Position numbers and translations under genes: made by a program | Notes under the pieces: model-generated | What the model was told of the DNA's origin: nothing | Databases searched by the model: none | Seen by the model: the letters and a program-made list of their open reading frames with translations, nothing else | Assembly (NCBI GenBank): GCA_002286715.1 | Contig: NSJX01000014.1 | Span: 321,086 to 385,085 of the forward strand | DNA: 64,000 nt | Source: Dentipellis sp. KUC8613 | Lineage: Eukaryota > Basidiomycota > Agaricomycetes > Russulales > Hericiaceae | Reading direction: 5' to 3' | Part shown: positions 1 to 14,694 of the stretch, one piece after another | How the letters are laid out: the number at the start of each line of letters is the position of its first letter | Numbering within the stretch: the stretch's first letter is position 1

Positions 1-222
1 GCCATGACTATCGATGCTGGATGGCCTTGAGACACAACCCTCTATAACGCTAGCTGGGCTACTAAGTTACGTTCGGCGTGCGCGTGGTATACCCTTCTCT
101 TCGGATTCGGCATCTGTAACATATGACTTCAAGAGGCTACCTTCGACGAATAGACGACGCTGCGTCTCGTGCTACCAGGGCTCCCGTCTCCGCTGTGTGA
201 CTGTCTCACCTGGTCCAACCCT

Positions 223-238
223 GGTCTATAAATAGACC
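223..238 (+). promoter_or_regulatory. TATA-like site inside a perfect inverted repeat
   Basis: GGTCTAT and ATAGACC form a perfect 7-bp inverted repeat around an AA centre, so a TATAAATA box sits in the middle of a palindrome. It is about 240 bp upstream of the first reductase ATG. A second TATAAA at 434-439 is closer to that ATG (47 bp) and is the likelier core promoter. The role of the palindrome is inference. Confidence 0.35.
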
Positions 239-433
239 ACCAATGGAAAGGTGAATGGATTCTAAAATGGGAAGTTCTTGAGGCACAAATCTGTCCTTGC
301 TCCCTTATCGAGGACAGCGACGGAGACTATCTTACTCCGAGATTTCGATAGCCAAGACTACCTTGCCGCAATGACGCGCGGCTACAATTTACTCCGGCAG
401 CTCGAGACATTTAAAACACATCGCAACAAGTGT

Positions 434-439
434 TATAAA
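434..439 (+). promoter_or_regulatory. TATA box of AKR copy A
   Basis: TATAAA lies 47 bp before the ATG at 481. This is a spacing similar to the second reductase copy, whose TATA box is about 65 bp before its ATG. Nothing else in the 1-480 upstream stretch looks coding. Confidence 0.45.
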
Positions 440-480
440 CGATCAACACTAGCAGCGTCTTCTGGCCAACAGTAGCTGAA

Positions 481-2147
<1,667 letters not shown>

Positions 2148-3088
2148 TCGACGAAGAGCGTTGGAAAGCAGACAGATGATGTACGAATAGCATGATAAGT
2201 ATCCCCACTCACAAATGAATATTAGTAGATTCTTGTAAGTAGAACACCCTCGGACGAAATCGTAGTAAGCACCGTGTCCAATTCCTGTTCTGAGAATATC
2301 CTTCTTGCGTAACGTTACCACTAGCGGTCATCGTCGCGTTGCATCGAAGAAAACCTTGAAATTGGACTCTTGCAAGGAGTGTTGAATTCGTTCAAATCCA
2401 AGCACGTCGGCGCGCCACATCGGAGTGAGAGCGGAGTCTATCGGCAGCTATCGGCATGGCGCTGTCCTCGAGGCTCGGGCCGCCCCCGGCAACGACTTCT
2501 GAGGTGTCTGTACTTACCATAAGTAATATCCCCCCTCCCAATCCACGCACTCTGCGGCAAGCCCTATGCACAATGGGACGAAGGCATCAAGCAAGTGTAT
2601 ATAAGAAGGTGAGCAATATGCAAGGTCAATTGACAAGTACTTTGTCCACGATTTTTTACTCGAAAGGTCCCGAAGACGAGCTCGAGATTGTGGCAATCAC
2701 TGACTCAGTCGCATCTTAGGGGGTGTTCTAATCTGGTCACGATGTCGCGGACAAGATGTGGATGAGCTGCGCTGAGGCAGCGCTTGGGGCGCCTTCCACC
2801 ACGCACATCGTTGGTGCGTAGTACGTGCACCCCCTTCGCGCGTCGGCATATGCACTACTCTTGGGTGCGACGATGAGGGTACTTGTCGCAAGGCTACGCG
2901 TATACAGACGACGGTCAGCATTCATTGATCTCGTGTCCGAGGTTCCCCGGCTGGTACGATAGAAATGGCGAATTCGATGGACACGATGGATGGGTCATGA
3001 GATCTCCCAGCGGTCGCGATTATCATTCAGGGACACGACATCCATTACGATGACGCACGGATGCAGCGGATTTCCGCACACGCGGTAT
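2148..3088. other. Intergenic, between the tandem reductases
   Basis: No reading frame here shows recognisable protein features or a coherent exon pattern on either strand. Short open stretches exist (for example around 2456-2719) but carry no domain signal. It is presumably the 3' end of copy A and the promoter of copy B. Confidence 0.5.
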
Positions 3089-3096
3089 CTATAAAG
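3089..3096 (+). promoter_or_regulatory. TATA box of AKR copy B
   Basis: CTATAAAG lies about 65 bp before the ATG at 3158, which is a normal spacing for a strong fungal core promoter. Confidence 0.55.
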
Positions 3097-3157
3097 CCAG
3101 TGCTATCTTGCTTCCCTAAGAACACTCGCGTCTCACACTTCGCTTCCAACTGCCAAC

Positions 3158-4753
<1,596 letters not shown>

Positions 4754-4950
4754 GCAAGGAAAAGCACCAAAAAGCAGATAACTGTTGTACGAGTATTACA
4801 GGAATAAACATGGAGGTTTGTAGAGTAATGTTATCCATAAAACACAAGATCTGGGCGCGACTGAGTACGGCTATGGATCGTCTCGAATTATACGAGATTG
4901 CTGTCAGTCAAGAGAGCCCGCAGAACTCTCTCTGGCTGGTCCCAGTGAGC

Positions 4951-6150
4951 CTACACGGAATATACATCAGTACGACATTCGCGGCCGAGGAAAGGAAACG
5001 CGCGCACAAAATGGTTAGCCCATCGCATATGCTTAACCTTGATGTTCCTCGTAGGCTTCCGCAGCTTCCTCGCATCTCCTAGTTCGCTCTGGAGCGCCCT
5101 AGCACCCCATGGCATTTCCCAGACGGACTGGTCGCACCAAAGATAGACTACCTCCAGCTCCTCCACCGGGTCGCCATCCTTTTTGTCAATGCCATCAACG
5201 ACTGAGAACTCATTAACATTGCCGAGCTCAGGTTTGAGGTACAAGGCATCTTCTTTCAGCAATGCGAATACGCCGTGCCTCGCGCCTTCCGTCATGAGCA
5301 TCAAATCGGATCCTCCAGGGGCGCCGGGGCCGAGATGAAGACACGACTGCTGCTCCGCATCGGACATGCTCAGGATAGTCGGCTGCGGGTCGAGAAGGGG
5401 CTGTTTCAGTTCGAGCGAGTTGCCTGAGCGTCCATGGTTGAAGTAACCAGAGACCCATGCCGCGAAGGCCTGCAGCCGTTCGAGGGCACTGAGGCTCGGG
5501 TCCGTCATTGGGTGATACGACACAGAGGGAGGCGAGTAGCCCAGGACATGGTAGGGAACGTCTGGAGCCATATGCAATCAGCGAAAGCATCATAGACGTC
5601 CAGGTCTGTACTCACCGTATAAGACGGCGCGGCGCAGGTACCTGCGCAGATTATCATATTGATGGGGCATGGTTTGGAGATGCGCGAGAACAGCCGTGAT
5701 GAAGACACCTGAGCAGGACCATCCGGTGAGGACGATGCCTCCGGACCCGGCTTTCGCCTGAGGGAGATTCAGGTCTTCGACGAGGAATTGCAAGAAATCG
5801 ACAAGCTCGACGGCGCGCTGGTTCATGAAGGCCCGGACATTCTGCGCTGTGTCCTCGCCAGAAGGTTCGAGCAGCTTGTGGTCGTCGGTATCATATGGGT
5901 CGGAATCAGGATAATCCCGACGATTGACGAAGATCAACCGTGCATTGTATTGCTCAGCGAAAGGCGACATATGCTGAAAGATGCCTGCATAGGACATGTT
6001 AGCTGTATAGGGGATGTATCTGCTCGTCTTACCTCCGTGCCACGCGAAGCCATGGATCAGGACAATGGTCGTATAGTCAAGGGAGCCGACGGGCGCGCCT
6101 GTATCCGTGCAGGCCAGCACACCATACTTTGAAGAGTGCATGTAAGTCAT
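4951..6150 (-). CDS. Alpha/beta hydrolase fold protein
   Basis: This is a hydrolase of the AB_hydrolase_1 type. The start is taken as the ATG at 6150 (MTYMHSSKYG). Two introns are clear: about 48 nt interrupting the WHGG...IFQHM junction near 6000, and about 60 nt joining the VLYD and VPYHVLGY blocks near 5560-5620. Landmarks in order are the oxyanion region LIHGFAWHGG, the nucleophile elbow TGWSCSG (small residue rather than Gly at the last elbow position), an Asp in YLWCDQS, and the catalytic His in ANHFVRAF close to the C terminus. No signal peptide is visible, so it is probably intracellular. Substrate is unknown. An alternative in-frame Met lies further upstream (frame open to 6315), but that extension is not protein-like. 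Confidence 0.85.
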
Positions 6151-7317
6151 GAGCGTCGTGAGTCGTATGCGGGTCGTTTGAAGGCAGTCAGGTGGGCGTA
6201 TCAAGCACCGACCCTGTCCTTCATACGGGATACTTATACCAACCAATGAGATAAAACAAACGGCAGGTGTTGGATCCTCATCGGAACCGCTCCAAACGAG
6301 CTTAGCGTTCTTCAAGAAGGCCGTGCTGCACGCTTGCGAGACCCATCAGGTCCCTAGACGAGCGTTCGGTACATGGTAACAGCTTTACGAGAAGGTCAAA
6401 GCCTGACGCACCTATCAGATCACGGCGTTCTCGCAAGGGGCAAGTCAGTTAGCCGAACCTGCCTTCCACCACCGAGATTGTATGGATGGGACCCTATCGC
6501 CTCCACGATAGCCCAACACCGCTGATGAGTGAACATATGTAACGACGATCCTAGCCATAGCGGCAAAGCACCATACTTTTTGTTGCCAACGAAGCGGGAT
6601 AGAGATGTTAGAATCTAAACACAAGTGTCAGCTACCATTACTAGCGAATGCTCAATGGGTAAATCGGAACGAACCAGATACAACAATGCGTGGCGGCTGA
6701 CAGCGTTGACAACCCCTCAACGCCGCGGGTGCGGATGCTGGCTTCCTTCGCTGGTTACCACTCCTTCCCCCGCAATTGATGGCGACCCTTTCTCGCCTCA
6801 TGACCAAGCGCGATTCTGCATCATACAAACCCCCTTGTGCATGCCCGGCCACTACTCCAGCTCGAAGTTCAGCAAAAGCTGGGTGCACCAATGAGTGGTT
6901 CGTGGCATATTGGTCCATACTATGAGGGGTATCCAACGGCAACGTCGTTCAGGGGTTTTGCCTGCAAGTCAATGTCCGAGATCGGAAACCTCGCTTGCGT
7001 GCGTGTCTTCCTTTATTTCGAAGATCCGTCCCCTGGCGTTGCCTCGCGATCTTCTATTCAGTCATTCTTTCCGAGTCTTGACAAGCTTGACACATCGGAT
7101 TGACATGGCTTGCCCCGACAACTTCAATATGCAGGACTCCGTTTCCGTCGACGCTGTAAACGGATCCTCAGCATTCAGATGTATCCATCGACGAGGCTAT
7201 AATGCCGCTTGGTCTGAATGACGCAAAGGCTCTGCATGATTAAAGTCAGGCTGCGGGCGGAGTATGTGACGGGAGCTTCTCACTTTCTAATACATAGCCA
7301 AAGCATAGAGCTTATGC
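6151..7317. other. Intergenic
   Basis: This is upstream of the hydrolase (read leftwards) and beyond the decayed frame to the right. I see no convincing exon chain, RNA gene or repeat. Short open frames around 6625-7220 overlap one another on both strands without domain features. Confidence 0.45.
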
Positions 7318-8034
7318 TTAGTTGAGCATGCGTTCTGGCGAAGATCTAGAGGGGTTTCCGGATCTGGTCCACGACGGTCTCCTCCTGCACGCCCATGATA
7401 CACCCTGGAGGTCGTGGTGCACAACTACTACCCAGTGAGCTTGCTTCTTCATGTGCAGGTCGAGTAACATCCGCCCTATCGTCACGACTCGGAGACCTGG
7501 TGACTTGACGACTTCCAGAAACTGTGCCAGCATCGACCGAGGCAGCCGCTCTGGAGCGGCCCGGGTAGCCCGCGGGTATGCGCGAAAGTACTTGTTGGGG
7601 TCTTTGCTTGGGCCAGCGCACGACCTTCAGCTTCACTTCATTCCGAACAAGGACCTTATTTTCCGCGAGAACATAGATCATCATGTGCCCTCTGTTATCT
7701 ATCCAGCAAATGCCAGTGGATTCTGCTAATCTATCTCGTGAGAAGACACCAATCGAGGGATCTTCTTTTCGCATCGGGGTACAAGTCAGTGTCTTGCGCC
7801 GTATCTACACTTTGGTGGCTTCGAGGGCAATGTCAGGTAAGTGCCCATGTTACTCATTAGTGATATCCACACCTTGCAAAGCCAGTTCTCCTCGACGACG
7901 ACCGCAGTATGCGCTGAACGCCCTCGGAATGTGTATTCCGCCAAACGGTCGCGAAGTACCGCGGCCTGATGAAGGTGACAGCTTCTGTTCTTAGTACTGA
8001 ATCTCGACCCCAGTTCTGTCAAAAATAACAACAC
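7318..8034 (-). pseudogene. Possible truncated relic of an FAD-dependent (salicylate-hydroxylase-like) monooxygenase
   Basis: Read leftwards, fragments in shifting frames resemble the middle of a class A FAD monooxygenase. One is a HLHQAAVLRDRLAEY block (compare the 'HR..L...L...' segment of the family) at about 7960-7920. Another is WIDNRGHMMIYVLAENKV followed by RNEV at about 7700-7630 (compare the '..G..hvv.YPir.Gk..N.V' strand). Stops and frame changes separate the pieces. The expected N-terminal GxGxxG Rossmann segment would fall where the intact methyltransferase gene begins (8168), so the N terminus appears to be lost. The identification rests on remembered family patterns only and is tentative. 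A chance resemblance is possible. Confidence 0.28.
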
Positions 8035-8167
8035 AGATTACACGGTCTTCCACCAAAATACTTCTAGATCTTGCGTATGCAGCAGCTTCAAATAGCCACC
8101 AGATAGCCCATGTCTGTCCGTCGCATTGTTATCGCGCACTTCGTCTCTCTTGCACGCCACCTTGACA

Positions 8168-9445
8168 ATGTCAGAAGAAACCCAGACCCGCCCTGATGGA
8201 TATCCGAAGGACAAGAAGGACGGGACATACATGTTCAAGGTATGCGGTTCGCCCCTATATGACTGACAAGGTAGTGAACCGATGCAATCCTCGCAGGTTA
8301 AAGATTGGGAGGCAGAATGGAACAGGTATATTAAATTATCCATGTTTCTCGTCAGAGGCCAGAAGATAAATTGATTCTCCTTAGGCTCGACCAGCTGCAC
8401 ATCGGCATTCGGAAATATATGAATGGCAAGCTGACGTTCGCACCTCTGGACAACCCGCAGAAGATCCTGGAAGTCGGGTAAGGCTCATCACTCTGACTAC
8501 ATTCACGGTGTTGTAACTCCTTGAATCTGTGCAGGTCTGGCTCTGGCGCGTGGTGGGCTCCTGCATTTAATAATCTAGGATCCGATTCCTGATTGACGTG
8601 ATTAAGGGCAATCCAAGCTGCACAGATGTATCCGGACGCCGAGATAGTAGCGGCAGATATGACTTCCCTGCCTCCACGGTATGTTCGCTGTCAATCGCCT
8701 ATTTGTATCTCTATTGAATCGATATTCGTCTTAGCCCTCTTCCCAAGAACCTGCGTTTCCAGAAGCTCAATATTCTAGACCCTTTTCCGTTCCAGCCCGA
8801 AGAATTTGACGCCGTTCATTTCCGCCTCGTGCTCTTTCACGTATGTCGGTGCAGGTGTAATGTACGAAATAATAGCTCACAAAGCCAACCTACAGCTCCC
8901 TAATGCACGCGACGTCGTCAGACGCGCAGCTCAACTGCTGAAGCCCGGGGGATGGCTTTTGGTGGAAGATCTCTCGCTGCCTATATACGAAAACCCCGGA
9001 CCTGCGCAAGAACGATCTCTCAGAGTGCGGTACGATTGGTCGGTGTCCAAAGGGCTCGACCCCTACATCAGCGTGCACATGGCGCAGATGCTGGAGGAGT
9101 CCTACAGCTTCGATCAAGTCGAGACGCACAAGCCCCTGCTGTATAGCAACCCTCTTCCCGACGGTACGTTCTTTCTTACTACATCTCTCAAAACGACGGC
9201 GACCTATATCCATTGTAGGTAGCGATCCAACATTTCCGTTAGCAGAGGCAGTGAGAGTGATGTCCATGAAAGCCATGGGTGATTTAGACGTGTCTCCGGA
9301 TCTGAGAGCTGCTGGTTATACAAGAGAGCTACAAGATGCGTGGAAGAAGGAGATGAACAGCCCGGTGCATAAGACAATTGCTCCCTTTACATTCACTTGG
9401 GCGCGGAAGTCCGTATCAGCTCCACTGTCTATTGCGAAGATGTAG
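8168..9445 (+). CDS. SAM-dependent class I methyltransferase
   Basis: This is a small-molecule-type methyltransferase with a Rossmann fold. The start MSEETQTRPDGYPKDKKDG is at 8168. About seven short introns are needed, including ones placed inside motif I. Motif I reads ILEVGSGSGAWAIQAA. The acidic loop is AEIVAADMTSLP, motif II/III lies around DPFPFQPEEFDAVHFRLVLFHLP, and the post-motif strand is LLKPGGWLLVEDLSLP. The C terminus ends APLSIAKM. The overall form resembles fungal LaeA-like or generic methyltransferases, but the sequence does not define a substrate. No signal peptide or membrane segment is seen. It stands divergently from the possible monooxygenase relic to its left and just upstream of SOF1. 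Confidence 0.88.
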
Positions 9446-9891
9446 ATCTACAGCTAGATTATAGAGTATACGTATTTACATACATTGTCTGCGTTGTACT
9501 CGAGCAGTGAAGTTTTGAGGAAGATATTAATAGTCAATAGATTTTGACAGTCTGTAAGAGGTATTTGTGTTGTTCTGGGCAAGATTTGGTGGCTGTTGTC
9601 CTACCGTCGGAGTCCGCAGCGACTGAAGACTTCATTGCAACACTACCGACGACGCGCGCGTCACTGGCAAATCGTCGCGTCCCAATTTCTCGTCACGTGC
9701 GCGAGTAAAGCGTTTGTTAGTCTGCAATTTCCTCCTCCCATCTCTAGCACCTCTTCTGTGAGCACAAACTGCGCCTTCACGGCGTCCAGGCCTCTCAGAC
9801 ACTTTTATAAACCCGGTAGAAGTTACCTCCCTGGGAAGAAGCTCAAAAGCACCTATAGGAGGCGAACCATTTGCTCTATTTTCCAAACACC
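9446..9891. other. Intergenic with TATA box of SOF1
   Basis: There is no gene here. TTATAAACC near 9806 is a candidate TATA element about 85 bp before the SOF1 ATG at 9892. Confidence 0.4.
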
Positions 9892-11700
9892 ATGGTGGTC
9901 CGTGTTCCACTCTCTTGCAAAGGCATACGCTGACCTCTTTGCAGAAAATCTCTGTACTACAACATGCGCCTGCGTCGCACCTGCCTGCGAGGCCAGGCGA
10001 CCCGACACCCACCCAGCGCAACCTCGACCCCCTTATGCATCCTTTTGCCCGCGCCCGCGAACGTACGCGCGCACTCAATGCTGCAAAGATGGAGCGCATG
10101 TTTGCAAAACCCTTTGTGTCTGCTCTCGAGGGACATGTTGATGCAGTGGAAGTGCTGAAACGGAGGCCAGATTCCGTAATGAATGTTGCGAGCGCGAGCT
10201 GGGACGGAGGTGTGTGCGTCTCGCCTCCATGCATGGGCGTCTCCATAGCGTTGTGCTGACTCTTTTCACCCTGGGCGCCGATAGACATCATTTTGCACGA
10301 CTTGGCTAGAAGAACACATGTGTCGAAAGTGACGGGCGCACATAAGGGGAAGATCTCAGGATTGTGTTGGGCGGACGAGAACCGTGTGCTTAGTTGCGGT
10401 GTGGACCGCAACGTAAAAATGTGGGATATGCGCCCATCTTCGCAGGTAGACGAATCGATGGTCGCGGGACCTTCAGAGGTACGTTGATCGAACCGGCCAA
10501 GCATGATGGAACCAGACTCACGACCTCGCAGCAAAAGCCTCTGAACGTCTTTCCTGGAAAAAGTGTCTTCAAGTGAGTGTGTTTCTATTCAGGTTTCCAT
10601 GACATACTCAACCCTTGCACAGTTCGATAGATCACCATAGAACCGATCCTCTCTTCGCGACTGCATCGAATATCGTTCAAATATGGGATGAAACGAAGTC
10701 CGTGTTTCCAATGTCACTTCTTCAGGTGGTACTGACAATGGATCTTCAGGAGTGCACCCATCATGAATCTCTCATTCCCCACTTCTACGGAGACCATCAC
10801 CGGCGTCAGGTTTAACCTTTCTGAGTCGTCGGTGTTGGCTAGCATAGGTTCAGACCGAACATTCACCCTATATGACATCCGAACTGGCAAGGCAGAGAGG
10901 CGAATCATCATGCAGGTAGGCCGAGTTTCGTCCTTTTCCTTCCAACAGTTTCTGACGGCTTCTCAGATGCGAAGCAACTCACTGTCATGGTCACCAACGG
11001 CACCCACATCAATCCTCCTTGCATCCGAAGACCATAACCTCTATACCTTCGATATTCGCGCATTAAACACACCATCCCAAATATACAAGGCACACGTTGC
11101 GGCAGTCATGAGCTGTGATTGGAGCCCTACTGGTCTAGAGTTTGTGAGTGGCGGTTGGGACCGCACGGTTCGTATATGGAAGGAGGGTCAAGGTACCCAC
11201 CCTGAGGTCTACCATACGAAGCGTATGCAGAGGTTGGTGTATTATGCGTCCGCTCTGCCCGACCGTCCAACTAATGTGTCGAATCAGGGTGCTTGCCACA
11301 GCGTTCTCCGCAGACGCAAGATTTGTGCTGTCAGGATCTGATGATGGTAATGTGCGAGTGTGGAAGGCGAATGCGTCTGAGAAACTTGGTGTCATCACGG
11401 CGAGGGAGCGTGCCGCCATCGAATACCGCGAAAGCCTCAAGGACCGGTGGAAGATGGACTCGCAGATCGGGAAAGTGTCGCGGTATGCCCCATGCCACGT
11501 CCGTCATTTGATCACTTGGTTGACTCCTTGTGTGCAGGAGCCGTCATATCCCCAAACCCGTGTACAAGGCAGGAGAACTCAAACGCACAATGCTGGAAGC
11601 CCAACGCGTCAAAGAAGAGCGGCGCAGAAAGCATACCAGATCCGGCGAAAGCAAACCCAAGGCGGAGAGGAAAAAGATTGTTGTCGCGGAGCAGTCATGA
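9892..11700 (+). CDS. SOF1: SOF1/DCAF13, WD40 protein of the U3 snoRNP (small-subunit processome)
   Basis: This nucleolar WD-repeat protein is needed for 18S rRNA processing. The first exon appears to be only the ATG (9892-9894), followed by a 50-nt intron (9895-9944, ending TTTGCAG). The next exon continues KISVLQHAPASHLPAR. The SOF1 hallmark RNLDPLMHPFARARERTRA and then NAAKMERMFAKPFVSALEGH follow. WD repeats are seen through ASWDGDIILHDL, CGVDRNVKMWDM, IGSDRTFTLYDIRTGKAE, VSGGWDRTVRIWKEG and LSGSDDGNVRVWKA. The Sof1-like C-terminal domain follows, with basic blocks such as SRHIPKPVYK and KPKAERKKIVV, ending at the TGA at 11698-11700. RTF1 begins only 250 bp downstream on the same strand. 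Identification is confident; the exact 5' exon is inferred. Confidence 0.95.
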
Positions 11701-11949
11701 CGGCTTTTCTTGTTCGATGCATTTTCCTTACGCTTGTGTACTCTGTGTTTTTGTTTCCTCTTCTGCGATATTGCCAGTCAGAGGGGTCGAAGCAGTGGAT
11801 TGCCGGCGCGTCGGCGTTCGTGCTGTGGACGTGGCTGTGCCGACCGTGGTAATGATGTGCCGTATCCGACTGCCAATTCGACACTTGTTTCCGGCTACTT
11901 GCCACCACCTCCACCACTTCTACCTCCTCTCATCTACCATATCCTCGCC

Positions 11950-14090
11950 ATGTCTGATTCCGAAGGCGACTTCTCAGATGAGCTTCTCGAGCTTGCCGGT
12001 GCCACCGAGAAGAAACGCAAACGACGCCAAAGCTCAGCAAAGAATGGTGCCAAACGGCGTAAGGCAGAGTGAGTTCGCCTACTTGGACTTTCTTTTGGCT
12101 TTCGTAGACTTATTGAATCATCTTTTTGCACAAATAAGAATGGATTCAGGATCAGAGCATGACCAAGAGGCCCCCGAGAGCGAAGAAGACGAGGAGGAAC
12201 ACAATCCATACCCACTAGAGGGCAAATACATCGACGACGCAGACCGTCTTCGGTATGCTATTCGGGTTGTTTTCATCCCTATATTTGGCTGACAGTCTGC
12301 ACGTGTGTGCAATGCAGACTCATGGAAATGCCAGAAATTCAGCGCGAGGAACTCTTAGCTCAACGACTCGAAGAAATGCAGCGCATCCAGGATAAGAGGA
12401 ACCTGGATCAGATGCTGAAGGCACAGCAGGGCAGCGAGGGCGATAGCGTGGCGAGGGCGGCGAAACGTACGTTCTTCATCTAAGTCTCTGCACGTTATGC
12501 TCAGCGTCGTGGTATAGGACAACACGTCGTCCGGGGTGCCACCAAGGAGAAGAGCCGGAAGCTTGACGAACTCAAGGCCAAGCGCAGGGCGAAGGATGAC
12601 AACAAGCGGGTGTGTATAGCAACCTTCTTGTTGCATCACTGGCACTCACAGGCATCAAGACACGAACGTCTCCAAAGCGCGACCGCTCTTCATCCCCTAT
12701 GGACATGGAGACATCGTCTGGAGAAGAGGAAGACGGGCAGATTAGCAAGTTTGAGCAGGAGGAAGAGAAGGAGCTCAAACTCCTGGGCAAGGCTCACCCA
12801 GACGATGAGAAGATGACTGTGGAGGACCTTCAGAAGGCAACGTTGACGAGAGACCTTCTAGCAAAGCACTGCTTGGCGCCATGGTTCGAGGACTACGTTA
12901 AAGGTGACTTATACCCACTCCCTGTTGGCTATCTCTTACACTATTGTAGGTGCATGGGTGCGGTATCTGATCGGTCAAGATACCAACAGCCAGCCTATAT
13001 ATCGCATTTGCGAAATAGAAAGTGCGTCCGTGTTTTGTTTTGAAGCACACTCTGCCTGAATGTCTTCAAGATTTGGCGGTTAACCTCGTGAAGCCATACA
13101 AGATCAACGACCAGTACTCAGACCAAGAATTCGAGCTTAAGCACGGCAAGTCCGTTAAGTCGTTTCCCATGGACAAAGTGTCCAACTCCCCTTACAGCCA
13201 AGTATGTTGGGCCGTACACGCTGTCCGATGCCCTTCTCACCGCACCCTATAGCGCGAATATGATCGCCTCGTGCGAGTGTACGAAGCGGAACACATAAAG
13301 CTACCCTCGAAGCGCCAGCTTGTGAAGAAGGCTGAGCAGCTCACTCGACTAGCGAACCAGCCGTTGACAGACGTCGGTCATTTTACTCAGGTATTTGACA
13401 AGACGCTGAGCTGCTCACTCTTCATTAGAAAGACATTACTGCGATTTTGGCCCGCAAGACTCAGATGATGCCGCGCCAACAATCATCCATGTCTCTGGCA
13501 ATGGAGCGCTCACGGCTCAATCAAATGCGCACACTGGCCATCCGTCGCAATGACACAGACCAAGTCGAATCATTGGACCAAAAGATTGCCGAGCTGACAG
13601 CACTTATGCCCGTGGAGGTCAAGAACGACGATGTCCAGGACGTCAATGATATGCTCGCAAAGGTCAACGAGCGCAACCGTAAGGCCAATCTCGAGGCCGT
13701 GCGGAAAGCCGAACTGGCAGAGGTCGAGCGCAAGCGTCGTGAGCGGAAATTAGCAGCAAGCGGCACCGGCACGCCTATTCCTTCTGACCCCAGCGCCCGC
13801 CTGAAGACGGTGCCCAGGCTGTTCGCATCCAGGTTGGTCTATCTGATTCTTCCTCCGTGAGTACAGGCATCCATGACCTTTATTTGCCCGTGTCCTTGCG
13901 ATTGCACAGACCTGGTACGCCGAGCATGAACGGCAAGTCGCCCATGCCCGAGTCGCAGCAGGGCACGCCGCGGACACTGTCCCCGCTGCCTGCGACGACG
14001 GCGACCCCCGGGTCGGCCAAGGGCAAGCCGAAGAGTGACTTCGAATCTCGCGTCTTGGAGAACATCGAGATCGACCTGGGCGACTTCTGA
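11950..14090 (+). CDS. RTF1: RTF1, Paf1-complex subunit with Plus3 domain
   Basis: This nuclear transcription-elongation factor recruits the Paf1 complex to Spt5 and promotes H2B ubiquitination. The start MSDSEGDFSDELLELAG is followed by an acidic and Lys/Arg-rich N terminus (histone-modification and NLS-like blocks). The Plus3 domain begins around TVEDLQKATLTRDLLAKH. It contains PWFEDYVKGAWVRYLIGQ, YRICEIENLAVNLVKPYK and ELKHGKSVKSFPMDKVSN. A coiled-coil region (ARKTQMMPRQQ to RKAELAEVERKRRERK) and a Ser/Pro/Thr-rich tail ending ENIEIDLGDF complete the protein. About eight introns are present. Length and domain order match fungal Rtf1. Confidence 0.95.
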
Positions 14091-14694
14091 GTGCACGCGG
14101 ACGTTCTTCGCTTGATGGCTTTTTCGCGGCTTTGTTCACGGTTGTACTTTGGTTGTACTTCTATCTTCTTGTGTTTATACTTACCCAATGGCACGCGCGC
14201 GATTGTCCGGCCTTGAATGCCTGCTTCTGTCGTATATACTTGAGTCCTATTGTGTTTTGTGAGGCTTTGATAGGGCGGGTAGCAGCTCTTACTCTTGAGG
14301 AGGCTGGGGTGGGGTCAACTATTGTCCAACGACTTCGCTTTCCCGACATTTCGCAAACGGGAGTGACACTGCGTATCGGCTATGGAAACAGAACAAAAAG
14401 TAAGTCCACACGCCGCCAGCGGCTTGACATCGAAGGATGTGTCGATGGGGGCACACAATTGGGTGCCGGCGAGATACTATGGAAGTGATCTGCAGAAATC
14501 GTACCTTCCGTCGGACTAACAGACCTCTTTCACCACCTCGCGTTACAAGCCATATGGGAAGTCATATTTCTCTGCTACATGGGATGCATATCACAAACAA
14601 AAGATAATGCTACAAACCTTGGTATACACTCGCTCAACGCCAAGAAGGCACCCAACAGAAGAAAAGCGAACAAATTTGGCAGCAGCGGAAGCCC
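14091..14694. other. Convergent 3' region
   Basis: This lies between the RTF1 stop and the stop of the minus-strand gene at 14695. It holds the 3' UTRs. No coding signal is seen. Confidence 0.4.

Noticed and set aside
9632..10534. 300-residue minus-strand open frame
   Set aside because: It is the reverse-strand shadow of the SOF1 promoter and exons. Composition is Arg/Ser-rich without motifs.
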